Positions 8,910-17,118 of a stretch of DNA of 64,000 nucleotides are shown here, one piece after another (the first letter of the stretch is position 1; every line of letters begins with the position of its first letter). A program made the position numbers and the translations under genes. Origin of the DNA: Bradyrhizobium sp. cir1 (lineage in GTDB: Bacteria; Pseudomonadota; Alphaproteobacteria; Rhizobiales; Xanthobacteraceae); NCBI RefSeq assembly GCF_014198245.1, contig NZ_JACIHE010000018.1, positions 119,058-183,057 of the forward strand, read 5' to 3'. The notes beneath the pieces are model-generated. The model worked only from the letters and a program-made list of their open reading frames with translations. It had not been told where the DNA came from and ran no database searches.

Positions 8910-9887
8910 TCAGAAATCGAAGTTGATCATCTTCTTCATCACCATGATGCCGATCGACATCCAGATGACGCAGCCGACCAGCATGAGCTGGCCGGTAGGA
9001 TGGGTCCACAGCAGCGAGATGTAGTGCGGCGTCGTGAGATAAACGAGGAACATCACGATCGGCGGCAGCGAGCCGATGATGCCGGCCGAGGCCTTGGCTT
9101 CCATCGACATCGCCTGGATCTTTTCCTTCATCTTCTTGCGGTCACGCAGCACCTTGGAGAGGTTGCCCAGCGCTTCGGAGAGATTGCCGCCCGACTTCTG
9201 CTGGATCGAGATGACGATCCCGAAGAAATTGGCTTCCGGCAGCGGCATGCGATCGTAGAGGCGCGAGCAGGCTTCGCCGAGCGGCATGCCGATCGCCTGC
9301 GTCTCGATGATCGCCAGGAACTCGCTGCGCAGCGGCTCGGGCGAATCGGCGGCGACGACCTTGATCGATTCGAACAGCGGCAGGCCCGCCTTGATGCCGC
9401 GGACGATCACGTCGACGGCGTCGGGCAGCGCCTTCAGGAATTTGGCTTCGCGACGCTTCTTCAGGAAGCCGAGTGCCCAGCGCGGCAGGCCGAGGCCGCC
9501 GGCAAAGGCAAGGCCGGCGGCACCGAGCAGGCCGCCGCCGACGAACATGGCGGCCGCGAACAGCACGCCCGCCACGACGGCGGACGCGATCCAGAATTTC
9601 TGCGGTGTCCAGTCCAGCCCTGCCTGCGACAGGCGGACGCTGAGCGGAACGCTCTTCTCCTGCTGACGCCGTGCCTCGAGATCCTTCAGCGAGCTCTCGA
9701 CCTGCTCCCGGCGCGTTCGCTGGCTCTTTTCGGTCTGCTTGGCCGCCGGCGCGTCGGCACGCGCGATCGAGGCGCGGCGGTTCTCCGCCTGCCGTTCTCC
9801 TGACAGCAACGGATAGAGGAAGACCCAGGCGATGCCGCCGACAGCGGCGGTGGCGAGGAAGGCGAGGGCGAGGACCTGCATGTTCAT
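8910..9887 (-). CDS. tadB: Tad pilus inner-membrane platform protein TadB (GspF/T2SSF family)
   Basis: A 325-residue membrane protein; the start MNMQVLALAF is placed 13 bases after the cpaF stop, because longer in-frame forms run back into cpaF and add a basic leader. It has an N-terminal membrane anchor, a charged linker (SQRTRREQVESSLKDLEAR), a central hydrophobic pair, the T2SSF domain with LPDAVDVIVRGIKAGLP and IQQKSGGNLSEALGNLS, and C-terminal membrane segments. With TadC it forms the platform through which the ATPase drives pilin extrusion. Confidence 0.93.
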   Translation of the reverse strand: MNMQVLALAFLATAAVGGIAWVFLYPLLSGERQAENRRASIARADAPAAKQTEKSQRTRREQVESSLKDLEARRQQEKSVPLSVRLSQAGLDWTPQKFWIASAVVAGVLFAAAMFVGGGLLGAAGLAFAGGLGLPRWALGFLKKRREAKFLKALPDAVDVIVRGIKAGLPLFESIKVVAADSPEPLRSEFLAIIETQAIGMPLGEACSRLYDRMPLPEANFFGIVISIQQKSGGNLSEALGNLSKVLRDRKKMKEKIQAMSMEAKASAGIIGSLPPIVMFLVYLTTPHYISLLWTHPTGQLMLVGCVIWMSIGIMVMKKMINFDF

Positions 9888-9900
9888 GGCGCTGACCCGC

Positions 9901-11370
9901 TCATTTCGTCGGCGCCACTTCCGCAGCGTCCAGCGCGGCGGCAAGGCGCTTCTCGTCGCCGTAATAGCGGGCGCGTTCCCAGAACTTCGGACGGCCGATG
10001 CCGGTCGAGCGGTGGCGGCCGATGATCTTGCCGTTGGCGTCCTCGCCGATCAGGTCGTAGACGAAGATGTCCTGGGTGATGATGGTGTCCCCTTCCATGC
10101 CCATCACCTCGGTGATGTGGGTGATGCGGCGCGAACCGTCGCGCAGCCGCGCCGCCTGGACGATGACGTCGATCGAGGCGCAGATCATCTCGCGAATTGT
10201 TCGCGACGGAAGGGAAAAGCCGCCCATCGTGATCATGGATTCACAGCGCGAGAGCGCCTCGCGCGGATTGTTGGCGTGCAGCGTGCCCATCGAGCCGTCA
10301 TGGCCGGTGTTCATGGCCTGCAGCAGGTCGAACGCCTCGGGTCCGCGGACTTCGCCGACGATGATGCGTTCGGGGCGCATACGCAGGCAGTTGCGTACCA
10401 GCTCGCGCATGGTGACCTGGCCCTCGCCCTCGATGTTGGGCGGACGGGTCTCGAGCCGCACCACATGGGGCTGCTGGAGCTGGAGCTCGGCGGCGTCCTC
10501 GCAGGTGATGACGCGCTCGTCGTGCTCGATGTAGTTGGTGAGGCAGTTGAGCAGCGTGGTCTTGCCTGAACCGGTACCGCCGGAGATCAGCACGTTGCAG
10601 CGGACGCGGCCGATGATCTGGAGGATCTCGGCGCCCTCCGGCGAGATCGCACCGAACTTGACGAGCTGATCCAGCGTCAGCTTGTCCTTCTTGAACTTGC
10701 GGATGGTGAGCGTGGGCCCGTCGATCGACAGCGGCGGCACGATGGCGTTGACGCGGGAGCCGTCGGCGAGGCGTGCGTCGCAGATCGGCGAGGATTCGTC
10801 GACGCGCCGGCCGACCTGGCTGACGATGCGCTGGCAGATGTTGAGGAGCTGCTGGTTGTCGCGGAAGCGGATGCCGGTGCGCTGGATCTTGCCGGCGACC
10901 TCGATGTAGACGGTGTTGGCGCCGTTGACCATGATGTCCGCGATGTCGTCGCGCGACAGCAGCGGCTCCAGCGGACCGTAGCCGAGCACGTCGTTGCAGA
11001 TGTCGTCGAGCAGCTCCTCCTGCTCGGCGATCGACATCACGATGTTCTTGATCGCGATGATCTCGTTGACGATGTCGCGGATTTCCTCGCGGGCCGATTC
11101 CGAATCGAGCTTGGCGAGCTGGGCGAGGTCGATCGCCTCGATCAGCGCGCCGAAGATGGTCGCCTTGACCTCGTAATAATTGTCCGAGCGGCGGTTCTCC
11201 ATCGGAGGAGGCGGCGGGGCTTTGATCGGGGCAAGCGGCGGCGAGGCGACGGCCGGCGGGGGCGGCGCGCGCGACATCGTCGGCGCCGGAGCCTGGACAG
11301 GCTCTGGCGACACGGCGCCGGGCTTGGGGGCCCGAAGGTCGGTGTCTGTTCCGCTACGCTTACCGAACAC
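9901..11370 (-). CDS. cpaF: Tad pilus secretion ATPase CpaF/TadA
   Basis: A 489-residue hexameric traffic ATPase of the type II/IV secretion superfamily. The N-terminal about 65 residues are Pro/Ala-rich and probably disordered. The ATPase core shows Walker A GGTGSGKTTL, the Asp-box/Walker B region (RMRPERIIVGEVRGPEAFD) and the His-box (GHDGSMGTLHANNP). It powers both assembly and, in many Tad systems, retraction of Flp pili. It sits 21 bases downstream of cpaE and directly before tadB, the usual Tad order. Confidence 0.95.
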   Translation of the reverse strand: MFGKRSGTDTDLRAPKPGAVSPEPVQAPAPTMSRAPPPPAVASPPLAPIKAPPPPPMENRRSDNYYEVKATIFGALIEAIDLAQLAKLDSESAREEIRDIVNEIIAIKNIVMSIAEQEELLDDICNDVLGYGPLEPLLSRDDIADIMVNGANTVYIEVAGKIQRTGIRFRDNQQLLNICQRIVSQVGRRVDESSPICDARLADGSRVNAIVPPLSIDGPTLTIRKFKKDKLTLDQLVKFGAISPEGAEILQIIGRVRCNVLISGGTGSGKTTLLNCLTNYIEHDERVITCEDAAELQLQQPHVVRLETRPPNIEGEGQVTMRELVRNCLRMRPERIIVGEVRGPEAFDLLQAMNTGHDGSMGTLHANNPREALSRCESMITMGGFSLPSRTIREMICASIDVIVQAARLRDGSRRITHITEVMGMEGDTIITQDIFVYDLIGEDANGKIIGRHRSTGIGRPKFWERARYYGDEKRLAAALDAAEVAPTK

Positions 11371-11391
11371 TTAACGACTCCATGCGGCGGC

Positions 11392-12660
11392 CTATTTTCC
11401 CCGCAACTTCTCAATCAGGGGTGAAAGCAAGGACGACTTTTGTTTCTTCGTCTCGCTGCGGCCGGTCAGGCGCTGGGCGATCTGGAGGAACATCTCGATC
11501 GACTTGTGGTTGGCAGAGATCTCCGCGATCATCTGGCCGTTGTTGGCTGCCGAGCCGAAGATCTGCGGCTCGAACGGGATCGAGACGACCGGTTGGCTCT
11601 CGATCGCCTTGGCGAACTCGGTGGCGGCGATTTCCGGACGTTTCGGGACGCCGACCTGGTTCAGGCAGTAGAGCGGCGGCCGGTCGTTCGGGCGCGAGGC
11701 CTTCAGCAGATCGAACAGGTTCTTGGTGTTGCGCAGATTGGCAAGGTCCGGTGCCGCCACGATCAGGATGTCGTCCGCGCCGATCAGGGCGCGCTTGGTC
11801 CAGCCCGACCATTGGTGCGGGATGTCGAGCACGATGCAAGGCATGGTGGAGCGCAGCGTGTCGAACACGGAATCGAAGGCGTCGGTGCCGAAATCATAGA
11901 CCCGGTCGAGCGTGGCGGGCGCCGCCAGCAGGCTGAGGTGGTCGGTGCATTTCGACAGCAGACGGTCGATGAAGGCGGTATCGACGCGATCGGGCGAGAA
12001 CACTGCGTCGGCAATGCCCTGCGGCGGGTCCTGATTGTAGTCGAGCCCGGCGGTGCCGAAGGCGAGGTCGAGATCGGCGACCACCGCGTCCATCGCGAGA
12101 TCACGCGCGATCGCCCAGGCGACGTTGTGGGAGATCGTGGACGCGCCGACGCCGCCCTTGGCGCCGACCACCGCGATGATGCGGCCGACCGCCTTGGCTT
12201 CCGGTGCGGAAAACAGGTTGCAGATCGAGCGCACGACGTCGATGGGGCCGACCGGCGCGAGCACGTAGTCGCTGACGCCGCGACGCACCAGCTCGCGATA
12301 GAGCGTGACGTCATTGATGCGGCCGATCACCACCACGCGGGTGCCGGCGTCGCAGACGGTGGCGAGCTGGTCGAGGCCGCCCAAGAGGTCGCTGCGGCCG
12401 TCGCTCTCGAGCACGATCACGTTCGGCGTGGGCGCCGAGCGGTAGGCTTCGATCGCGGCCGCCATGCCGCCCATCTGAATCTTCAGGTGGGCCTTGCCGA
12501 GGCGGCGATCTTCGCCGGCCGACTGCACCGCGGCAGCGGTCTCCACGGTCTCGCAGAAAGCCTGGACCGAAACGCGCGGCGCCGGCGCAATATGCTCCTC
12601 GACCGGCGGGAGCGATGCTTCCGGCTGCTCTTGTTGGGACTGGCGAGCGTAGCTGATCAT
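11392..12660 (-). CDS. cpaE: Tad pilus localisation ATPase CpaE (receiver-like plus ParA/MinD-like)
   Basis: A 422-residue protein combining an atypical response-regulator receiver-like N-terminal region (about 60-155) with a MinD/ParA-type ATPase. The deviant Walker A is GAKGGVGAST, followed by DAVVADLDLAFGTAGLDYNQ. CpaE/TadZ directs the pilus machine to the cell pole in Caulobacter and related bacteria. The start ATG overlaps the cpaD stop (ATGA), showing translational coupling. Confidence 0.93.
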   Translation of the reverse strand: MISYARQSQQEQPEASLPPVEEHIAPAPRVSVQAFCETVETAAAVQSAGEDRRLGKAHLKIQMGGMAAAIEAYRSAPTPNVIVLESDGRSDLLGGLDQLATVCDAGTRVVVIGRINDVTLYRELVRRGVSDYVLAPVGPIDVVRSICNLFSAPEAKAVGRIIAVVGAKGGVGASTISHNVAWAIARDLAMDAVVADLDLAFGTAGLDYNQDPPQGIADAVFSPDRVDTAFIDRLLSKCTDHLSLLAAPATLDRVYDFGTDAFDSVFDTLRSTMPCIVLDIPHQWSGWTKRALIGADDILIVAAPDLANLRNTKNLFDLLKASRPNDRPPLYCLNQVGVPKRPEIAATEFAKAIESQPVVSIPFEPQIFGSAANNGQMIAEISANHKSIEMFLQIAQRLTGRSETKKQKSSLLSPLIEKLRGK

Positions 12661-13391
12661 TTGCCGGTGTCGCTGAGTTTGGCCTTTTCGGCTTCAGGAT
12701 AGACGACTGCCGTCGGAGTGCCCTTGCGGTACTTCTCGAACGCGGCGGTGCGCCGCGTGGTGTAGGACGGCGTTTCGGAACGCGGCTGCTCGAGGTCCGC
12801 CGGGTTGTCGACCATGGCGGCGAGGTTGCGCTGATAGGCGCAGCCGTAATTGTAATAGTCCTTGTTCTCGAACCAGCTCTTGTTCTTCATCGAGGGGCCG
12901 ATGTCCTCCGGCCACAGGCCGCAGGGACCGGCGACCGCGGCGATCCTGGAATAGGTCAGCCGGATCGGCGGCAGGAAGCGCTTGTCTTGCGGCTGATAGG
13001 GGCGGGTGATGATGCCGCGCGGCGGAACGCCCGCAGCCGCCAGCATGGCCTGGATCTCACGCATCGATTCCGCCGCCGGGCGCGCATTCGGCGTGCCGGA
13101 CGGCACGTCGATGTGGATGGCGCCGGTGCCTTCGTGCAGCCAGGCCGATGCCAGGCCCATCACGTCGGCGCGCTGGGCGGCGGTCAATCCGCCGCGGGCA
13201 TGGCCGACGAAGACGACGATCGAGCGGTTCTGCTCCTCGACCGCGATCGGGTGACGCTGCTTGTAGTCGTCCGGGATGGAGGCGGTCGTCACCTCGTCGT
13301 GCTGGCAGCCGCCGAGCGCAAGCGCGATGCCGACGAGCGCGCCACCGAAGCCGATGGCGCGTTTGCGAAGCTGGGGTGGTCTTGTGATCAT
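12657..13391 (-). CDS. cpaD: Pilus assembly lipoprotein CpaD
   Basis: A 244-residue outer-membrane lipoprotein. The reading frame stays open far upstream through cpaC, but the gene begins at MITRPPQLRK, followed by a hydrophobic stretch and lipobox (ALALGGC), and only from there does the protein match CpaD. Downstream features include GHARGGLTAAQRADV, RPYQPQD and YNYGCAYQRNLAAMVDNPAD, typical of the family. It is thought to help secretin assembly. It starts 20 bases after the cpaC stop and overlaps the cpaE start by four bases. Confidence 0.9.
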   Translation of the reverse strand: MITRPPQLRKRAIGFGGALVGIALALGGCQHDEVTTASIPDDYKQRHPIAVEEQNRSIVVFVGHARGGLTAAQRADVMGLASAWLHEGTGAIHIDVPSGTPNARPAAESMREIQAMLAAAGVPPRGIITRPYQPQDKRFLPPIRLTYSRIAAVAGPCGLWPEDIGPSMKNKSWFENKDYYNYGCAYQRNLAAMVDNPADLEQPRSETPSYTTRRTAAFEKYRKGTPTAVVYPEAEKAKLSDTGK

Positions 13392-13411
13392 CTTGGAGTC
13401 CCCGTTCCGCC

Positions 13412-14902
13412 TCAGTCGGTGATGAAGCCGTAGGTGCCGCGGTAGTTCCGGCCCGGTTCGGTCCGGCCAGGCACGCCATAGATGCGGTTGATGTTGCCGA
13501 TCAACTCGGCCTGCGGGTCGGCAGGCGCGGCGAAGCCGTCGTCCGGACGCGACAGGTCCTTCGGCGCTGCTGCGCGAACGACATAAGGCGTCACGATCAC
13601 GACCAGCTCGGTCGCGTTGTTGACGAAGTCGCGGCTGCGGAACAGCGTGCCGAGGACCGGAAGCTGCATCAGGCCCGGCAGTCCGCTCACCGCCTGCTTG
13701 GTCTGCTGCTGGATCAGGCCGGCCATCGCCATCGCGCCGCCGGAGGGAATTTCCAGCGAGGTTTCGGCGCGGCGGGTCCGGATCGAGGGCACCGTCACCG
13801 AGTTCACCGACGTCGAGGTCACGGCCTGCGACAGCGTGATCGAATTCTCGTTCGAAAGCTCCGAGACCTCGGTCATCACCCGCAGGCTGATCTTGCCCTC
13901 GGTCAGAACGACGGGGGTGAAGTTGAGCGAGATGCCGAACTTCTTGAAGCTGATCTGGGTGGTACAGACATGCGTGGTGGGATCGCACGCATAGCCCGCC
14001 GGCACCGGGAATTCGCCGCCGGCGATGAAGGTCGCCGACTCCCCGGAGATCGCGGTCAGGTTCGGCTCGGCCAGCGTCCGGATCACGCCGGCGGTCTCCA
14101 TCGCGCGCAGGGTGGCCTGCACCGAGGGCGTCGCGCCGAACTTGGTGGTCAGACTGTTGCCGTCCACGAGATTGTGGCCAAGGGCGGTGAACGGGTTGGA
14201 ATTGGTGAAGCTCACCACCGAGGTGCCGTAATTCAGGTTCGCGGAGAGGTCGATGCCGAGCTGCTTGACGATGGTGCGCTGGACCTCGGCCACCGTCACC
14301 TTCAGCATGACCTGATCGCGGCCGCGGACCACGATCGAGTTCACCACCTTGTCGGCGCCGCCGGCGAGCCGCGCGGCGAGTTCGTTGGCCTGCTGCGCCT
14401 CCATCGGACTCGCCACGCTGCCGGTCAGCACGACACCCTCGCCGAGCCCGTCGATCTGGATGTCGGAACTGGGCAGGACCTGCTTCAATGCGGCGCGCAC
14501 GCCGTTGAGGTCGCGCTTGACCGCGATGTCGTAGGCGGCAATCTGCTGGCCGGCGGAATCGAAGAACACGATGTTGGTCTGGCCGACCGAGGCGCCGATG
14601 ATGTAGGCGCGCTGCGCCGAGCGCACCACCGCATTGGCGATCTTGGGATCGGCGACCAGCACGTCCTTGATGTCGCGCGGCAGGTCGATCACGATCGACT
14701 TGCCGACGCCGAGCGAGAGGAAGCGCGCGTTCATCTGGCCGTCGGCGGCGGCCGGCGCCACGGGGCGGTAGTCGGCGGCGACCACGGGGGTCAGCGCCGG
14801 GTTGAGCACCAGCGCGAGGGCGGCCGAAAACGACAGGGCGCGGACCACGGATGTCCGCATCGTCGTCAAATCTGCCCTGCATTTCATATCGACTGCCCTC
14901 AT
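13412..14902 (-). CDS. cpaC: Tad pilus outer-membrane secretin CpaC/RcpA
   Basis: A 496-residue secretin with a signal peptide (SFSAALALVLNPALTPVVAA). It then has the T2SS/T3SS pilus N-domain (about 55-130, GVGKSIVIDLPRDIKDVLVADP), a BON-like segment (VVLTGSVASPMEAQQA) and the C-terminal secretin beta-domain (MAMAGLIQQQTKQAVSGLPG, then NATELVVIVTPYVV). It forms the outer-membrane pore for the pilus. The ATG at the cpaB stop (ATGA overlap) is taken as start; internal ATGs five and fourteen codons later would still give a working signal peptide. Confidence 0.94.
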   Translation of the reverse strand: MRAVDMKCRADLTTMRTSVVRALSFSAALALVLNPALTPVVAADYRPVAPAAADGQMNARFLSLGVGKSIVIDLPRDIKDVLVADPKIANAVVRSAQRAYIIGASVGQTNIVFFDSAGQQIAAYDIAVKRDLNGVRAALKQVLPSSDIQIDGLGEGVVLTGSVASPMEAQQANELAARLAGGADKVVNSIVVRGRDQVMLKVTVAEVQRTIVKQLGIDLSANLNYGTSVVSFTNSNPFTALGHNLVDGNSLTTKFGATPSVQATLRAMETAGVIRTLAEPNLTAISGESATFIAGGEFPVPAGYACDPTTHVCTTQISFKKFGISLNFTPVVLTEGKISLRVMTEVSELSNENSITLSQAVTSTSVNSVTVPSIRTRRAETSLEIPSGGAMAMAGLIQQQTKQAVSGLPGLMQLPVLGTLFRSRDFVNNATELVVIVTPYVVRAAAPKDLSRPDDGFAAPADPQAELIGNINRIYGVPGRTEPGRNYRGTYGFITD

Positions 14903-15699
14903 CGTGCCTTTGCCGTCGTGCTCGGGATACCGTAGCGAATGATCGAAACGCCATCGCGCTTCTGTGCGGAATCATCGAGCGTGATTTCGCTCATCTTGAC
15001 GTCGACGATGCTGCGCAGCGCCAGCGACAGCGTGCCGCTCTGGCGCGCGGCGGACAGCGTCGCCGTCTGTGCGGGATTGAGCTCGAGAGTGACGGTCTTG
15101 CCGACCACCGCGTTCTGGCCGTCCTTTTCCTTCGGCGCCTGGTCGATGGCCAGGACGCGGATGTTGGCCAGGATGATCTCGGAGGTGATGAGATCGGGAG
15201 CGCCGCTGCTCTGATCCGGGTTCTTGAGGCGGCGGGTCAGAAGCACGTCGACGCGATCGTTGGGCAGGATGAAGCCGCCTGCGCCGGTCTCCGGCGAGAT
15301 CTCGGTCGAGATCGCGCGCATGCCGGTCGGCAGGATCGCCGCCATGAAGCCGGAGCCCTCGGCCTTGACCAGCTTCTGGTCGCGGATCGGCTCACCCTGG
15401 ATGAAGGGGGCGCGCGCGATCGAGCCTGTCACCTGGGTCGCGCCCTCCGGGCGTTCGTTGCGGCGGATGAAGGTGGAGCTGGCGGTCGCAGCCGGCCAGG
15501 TCTGCCATTGCACGTCTTCAGGTTTGACGGTTTGGCCGAGACCGATGTCGTTCTTGGCCACCAGCACGTCGACGGTCGGAAGCTGCGCGACCGGAGCCGC
15601 TGGAGGCGGCGCAGAATTGTCCGAGCCGCTCGCCAGGTACGCGGCGACGCCGCCGGCGGCGATGGCGACCGTCAGGACGACAATGCGTGCCCTATTCAT
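14899..15699 (-). CDS. cpaB: Flp pilus assembly protein CpaB/RcpC
   Basis: A 266-residue membrane-anchored periplasmic protein. The start MNRARIVVLTVAI was chosen over an upstream ATG because it opens a clean signal anchor (VVLTVAIAAGGVAAYLASG) and is preceded by a GGAAAG-like site. It contains an SAF domain (VDVLVAKNDIGLGQTVKPED) and an RcpC region (VLLTRRLKNPDQ, then ANIRVLAIDQ). It is thought to organise the secretin-associated periplasmic complex. There are 128 bases between cpaA and cpaB, so an internal promoter is possible here. Confidence 0.93.
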   Translation of the reverse strand: MNRARIVVLTVAIAAGGVAAYLASGSDNSAPPPAAPVAQLPTVDVLVAKNDIGLGQTVKPEDVQWQTWPAATASSTFIRRNERPEGATQVTGSIARAPFIQGEPIRDQKLVKAEGSGFMAAILPTGMRAISTEISPETGAGGFILPNDRVDVLLTRRLKNPDQSSGAPDLITSEIILANIRVLAIDQAPKEKDGQNAVVGKTVTLELNPAQTATLSAARQSGTLSLALRSIVDVKMSEITLDDSAQKRDGVSIIRYGIPSTTAKAR

Positions 15700-15802
15700 A
15701 CGCTTCACTTTCCAACAAAACGCCGCGACGCTGCCGCCGCCGTAATCGGCAGTTGACCAGCTATTCGTCAAAGCATGGTTAATGAGGCGTATCTAAATCG
15801 CC

Positions 15803-15817
15803 TTAACGCCGGGTTTA
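15803..15817 (-). promoter_or_regulatory. Possible CtrA-type box upstream of cpaB
   Basis: On the minus strand this reads TAAA-N7-TTAA, one mismatch from TTAA-N7-TTAA, and lies about 105 bases before the cpaB start in the cpaA-cpaB gap. It resembles the site before tadD. Pattern evidence only. Confidence 0.25.
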
Positions 15818-15827
15818 CCCGGGGTGT

Positions 15828-16352
15828 TCAGCGCAGTGCGAGGTGAGCGAGGTCGATCGCCTTCACCCATTCGGTCTCCGGATAGACCATCAGCGCGCTC
15901 AGCGCGAGCGCGATGCCGTAGGGAATACCGGTCTCCTTGGCGTGCAGTCGTGCAAGCCAGGCCTGGCCCGCGAGGCCGTAGGGCAGCGGCCATTGCCGGA
16001 ACTGGAGCAGGAGCAGCGTCAGCGCTCCGCCGAACAGCGAGGCGTAGAGCAGGAAGTTCATCAGGTGCGCGAAGCCGAACCAGAGCGCGACGGAGGCTGC
16101 GACCTTGGCGTCGCCGCCGCCGACCCAGCCCATCGCAAAGCATGTGAAGGCCACGACCAGCAGAAGCGCGCCGGCGCCGACATGAATGAGCATCTCGTAA
16201 GGTGCCATGCCACCGGCAAAAGCGAGCACGAAGAAGCCCGCGACCAGCGCCAGCGACACACGGTTCGAGATGGTCATCGTGAAGAGATCGCTCGCGGCGG
16301 CGAACGCCATCAGGGCCGGGAAGAGCAGGAGGCGCGCAAGGTCGAGGATCAT
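15828..16352 (-). CDS. cpaA: Prepilin peptidase CpaA/TadV (A24 aspartyl family)
   Basis: A 174-residue polytopic membrane protease that cleaves the Flp prepilin leader. The two catalytic aspartates are present: Asp22 in AASDLFTMTI and Asp81 in GWVGGGDAK. Its short length, without the N-terminal methylase domain of PilD, is normal for the Tad type. It lies between the small membrane ORF and cpaB, and the preferred pilin substrate gene is just upstream. Confidence 0.93.
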   Translation of the reverse strand: MILDLARLLLFPALMAFAAASDLFTMTISNRVSLALVAGFFVLAFAGGMAPYEMLIHVGAGALLLVVAFTCFAMGWVGGGDAKVAASVALWFGFAHLMNFLLYASLFGGALTLLLLQFRQWPLPYGLAGQAWLARLHAKETGIPYGIALALSALMVYPETEWVKAIDLAHLALR

Positions 16353-16468
16353 GGGCGTCTTGAGGCCTGGGTTTGTCGCGGGATCTGGCGTCGCGCGATG
16401 CTAGCCGGCAGTGCTAAACAAACCGACAACGGCAGCGGCCGGATGGGCGCAGCCCGCCAGAGGCAGGC

Positions 16469-16615
16469 TCACCAGAGGCTGGCGATGCGCGCGGCGAGTG
16501 CGACCGTTGCCAGCAACAGTGCAAGGCACACCCAATAGGCCGGCGAGCCGGTCGGCGCCGCCTGCGCCTCGCTCGCCGCAACCGCGGCATCGGTTCTGTA
16601 CTTTCGCAACGCCAC
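16469..16615 (-). CDS. Possible small membrane protein between pilin and cpaA (48 aa, GTG start)
   Basis: A 48-codon ORF beginning GTG (VALRKYRTDAAVAASEAQ). It has a soluble 25-residue N-terminal part and one strong membrane segment ending in two basic/aromatic residues (YWVCLALLLATVALAARIAS, then LW). Codon use is GC-rich at third positions, like the neighbours. It lies after the pilin terminator and before cpaA on the same strand. No clear Shine-Dalgarno is visible and no family is recognised, so it could be a chance ORF. Confidence 0.4.
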   Translation of the reverse strand: MALRKYRTDAAVAASEAQAAPTGSPAYWVCLALLLATVALAARIASLW

Positions 16616-16639
16616 TGGAACTCGCCGTACTCAGAAAAA

Positions 16640-16668
16640 CAAAGGCCCCGGAGGTCCGGGGCTTTTGC
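16640..16668 (-). terminator. Intrinsic terminator after the Flp pilin gene
   Basis: GCCCCGGA/TCCGGGGC hairpin with a two-base loop. On the minus strand it is followed by CTTTGTTTTTC, a good U-run. It sits about 20 bases after the pilin stop and would separate abundant pilin mRNA from the assembly operon. Confidence 0.8.
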
Positions 16669-16685
16669 CGTCGTTTGTCGGTCGC

Positions 16686-16850
16686 TTACTTCAGCGAGGA
16701 GCTGATCGAGCCGAACTTGGTGTTCAGCGTGCTGCCGAGATTGTTGACGACGGTGATGATGGCCAGCGCGATGCCGGCGGCGATCAGGCCGTATTCGATG
16801 GCGGTGGCGCCGGATTCATCCTTCGCGAAACGTGCAATCAAGTTCTTCAT
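16686..16850 (-). CDS. Flp family type IVb pilin
   Basis: A 54-residue major pilin subunit. The prepilin leader ends at Gly14 (AKDESG), followed by ATAIEYGLIAAGIA with the invariant Glu-Tyr at mature positions +5/+6 and a continuous hydrophobic helix. The C-terminal tail NLGSTLNTKFGSISSSLK is typical of Flp1. It is processed by CpaA and extruded by the CpaF-TadBC-CpaC machine encoded next to it. It has its own upstream region (268 bases shared with the divergent desaturase gene) and terminator, so it is expressed as a separate unit. Confidence 0.95.
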   Translation of the reverse strand: MKNLIARFAKDESGATAIEYGLIAAGIALAIITVVNNLGSTLNTKFGSISSSLK

Positions 16851-17118
16851 GAACAAACTCCATCTGGGGGTGAGATCGCCTCGTTCGGCGCTATCGTTGA
16901 CGCGATGACCATGAGAGCCGAGCTCTTTCGGTAGAGTTAATTCGATCGCGTAAACCCAATTCCTGCGCGATGCTTTTGCCCAGAGTGAATTTCACCTTAA
17001 GGCGCCGGTTGGAATTCGCTCCGGTTCCGGACGCACTGCAACTGCCTGCCGGCTTCACCCTCCCTTAAATTTCGCGGAGTAGGCGTAGGAGGACAAGCAA
17101 TTCGGAAGAGAGGCGACG

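Noticed and set aside
8097..9803. A 568-codon plus-strand frame opposite tadC and tadB.
   Set aside because: Shadow of two conserved genes; no recognisable domain; spans their intergenic boundary.
12657..14975. A 772-codon minus-strand frame ending as CpaD.
   Set aside because: Only the last 244 codons are CpaD; the rest is an out-of-frame shadow of cpaC. The cpaD start was placed at 13391.
16851..17118. Possible CtrA site before the Flp pilin gene (TTAA and TAAA near 16937-16954).
   Set aside because: The spacing is 10 rather than 7 bases and the halves do not match; not reported as a site.
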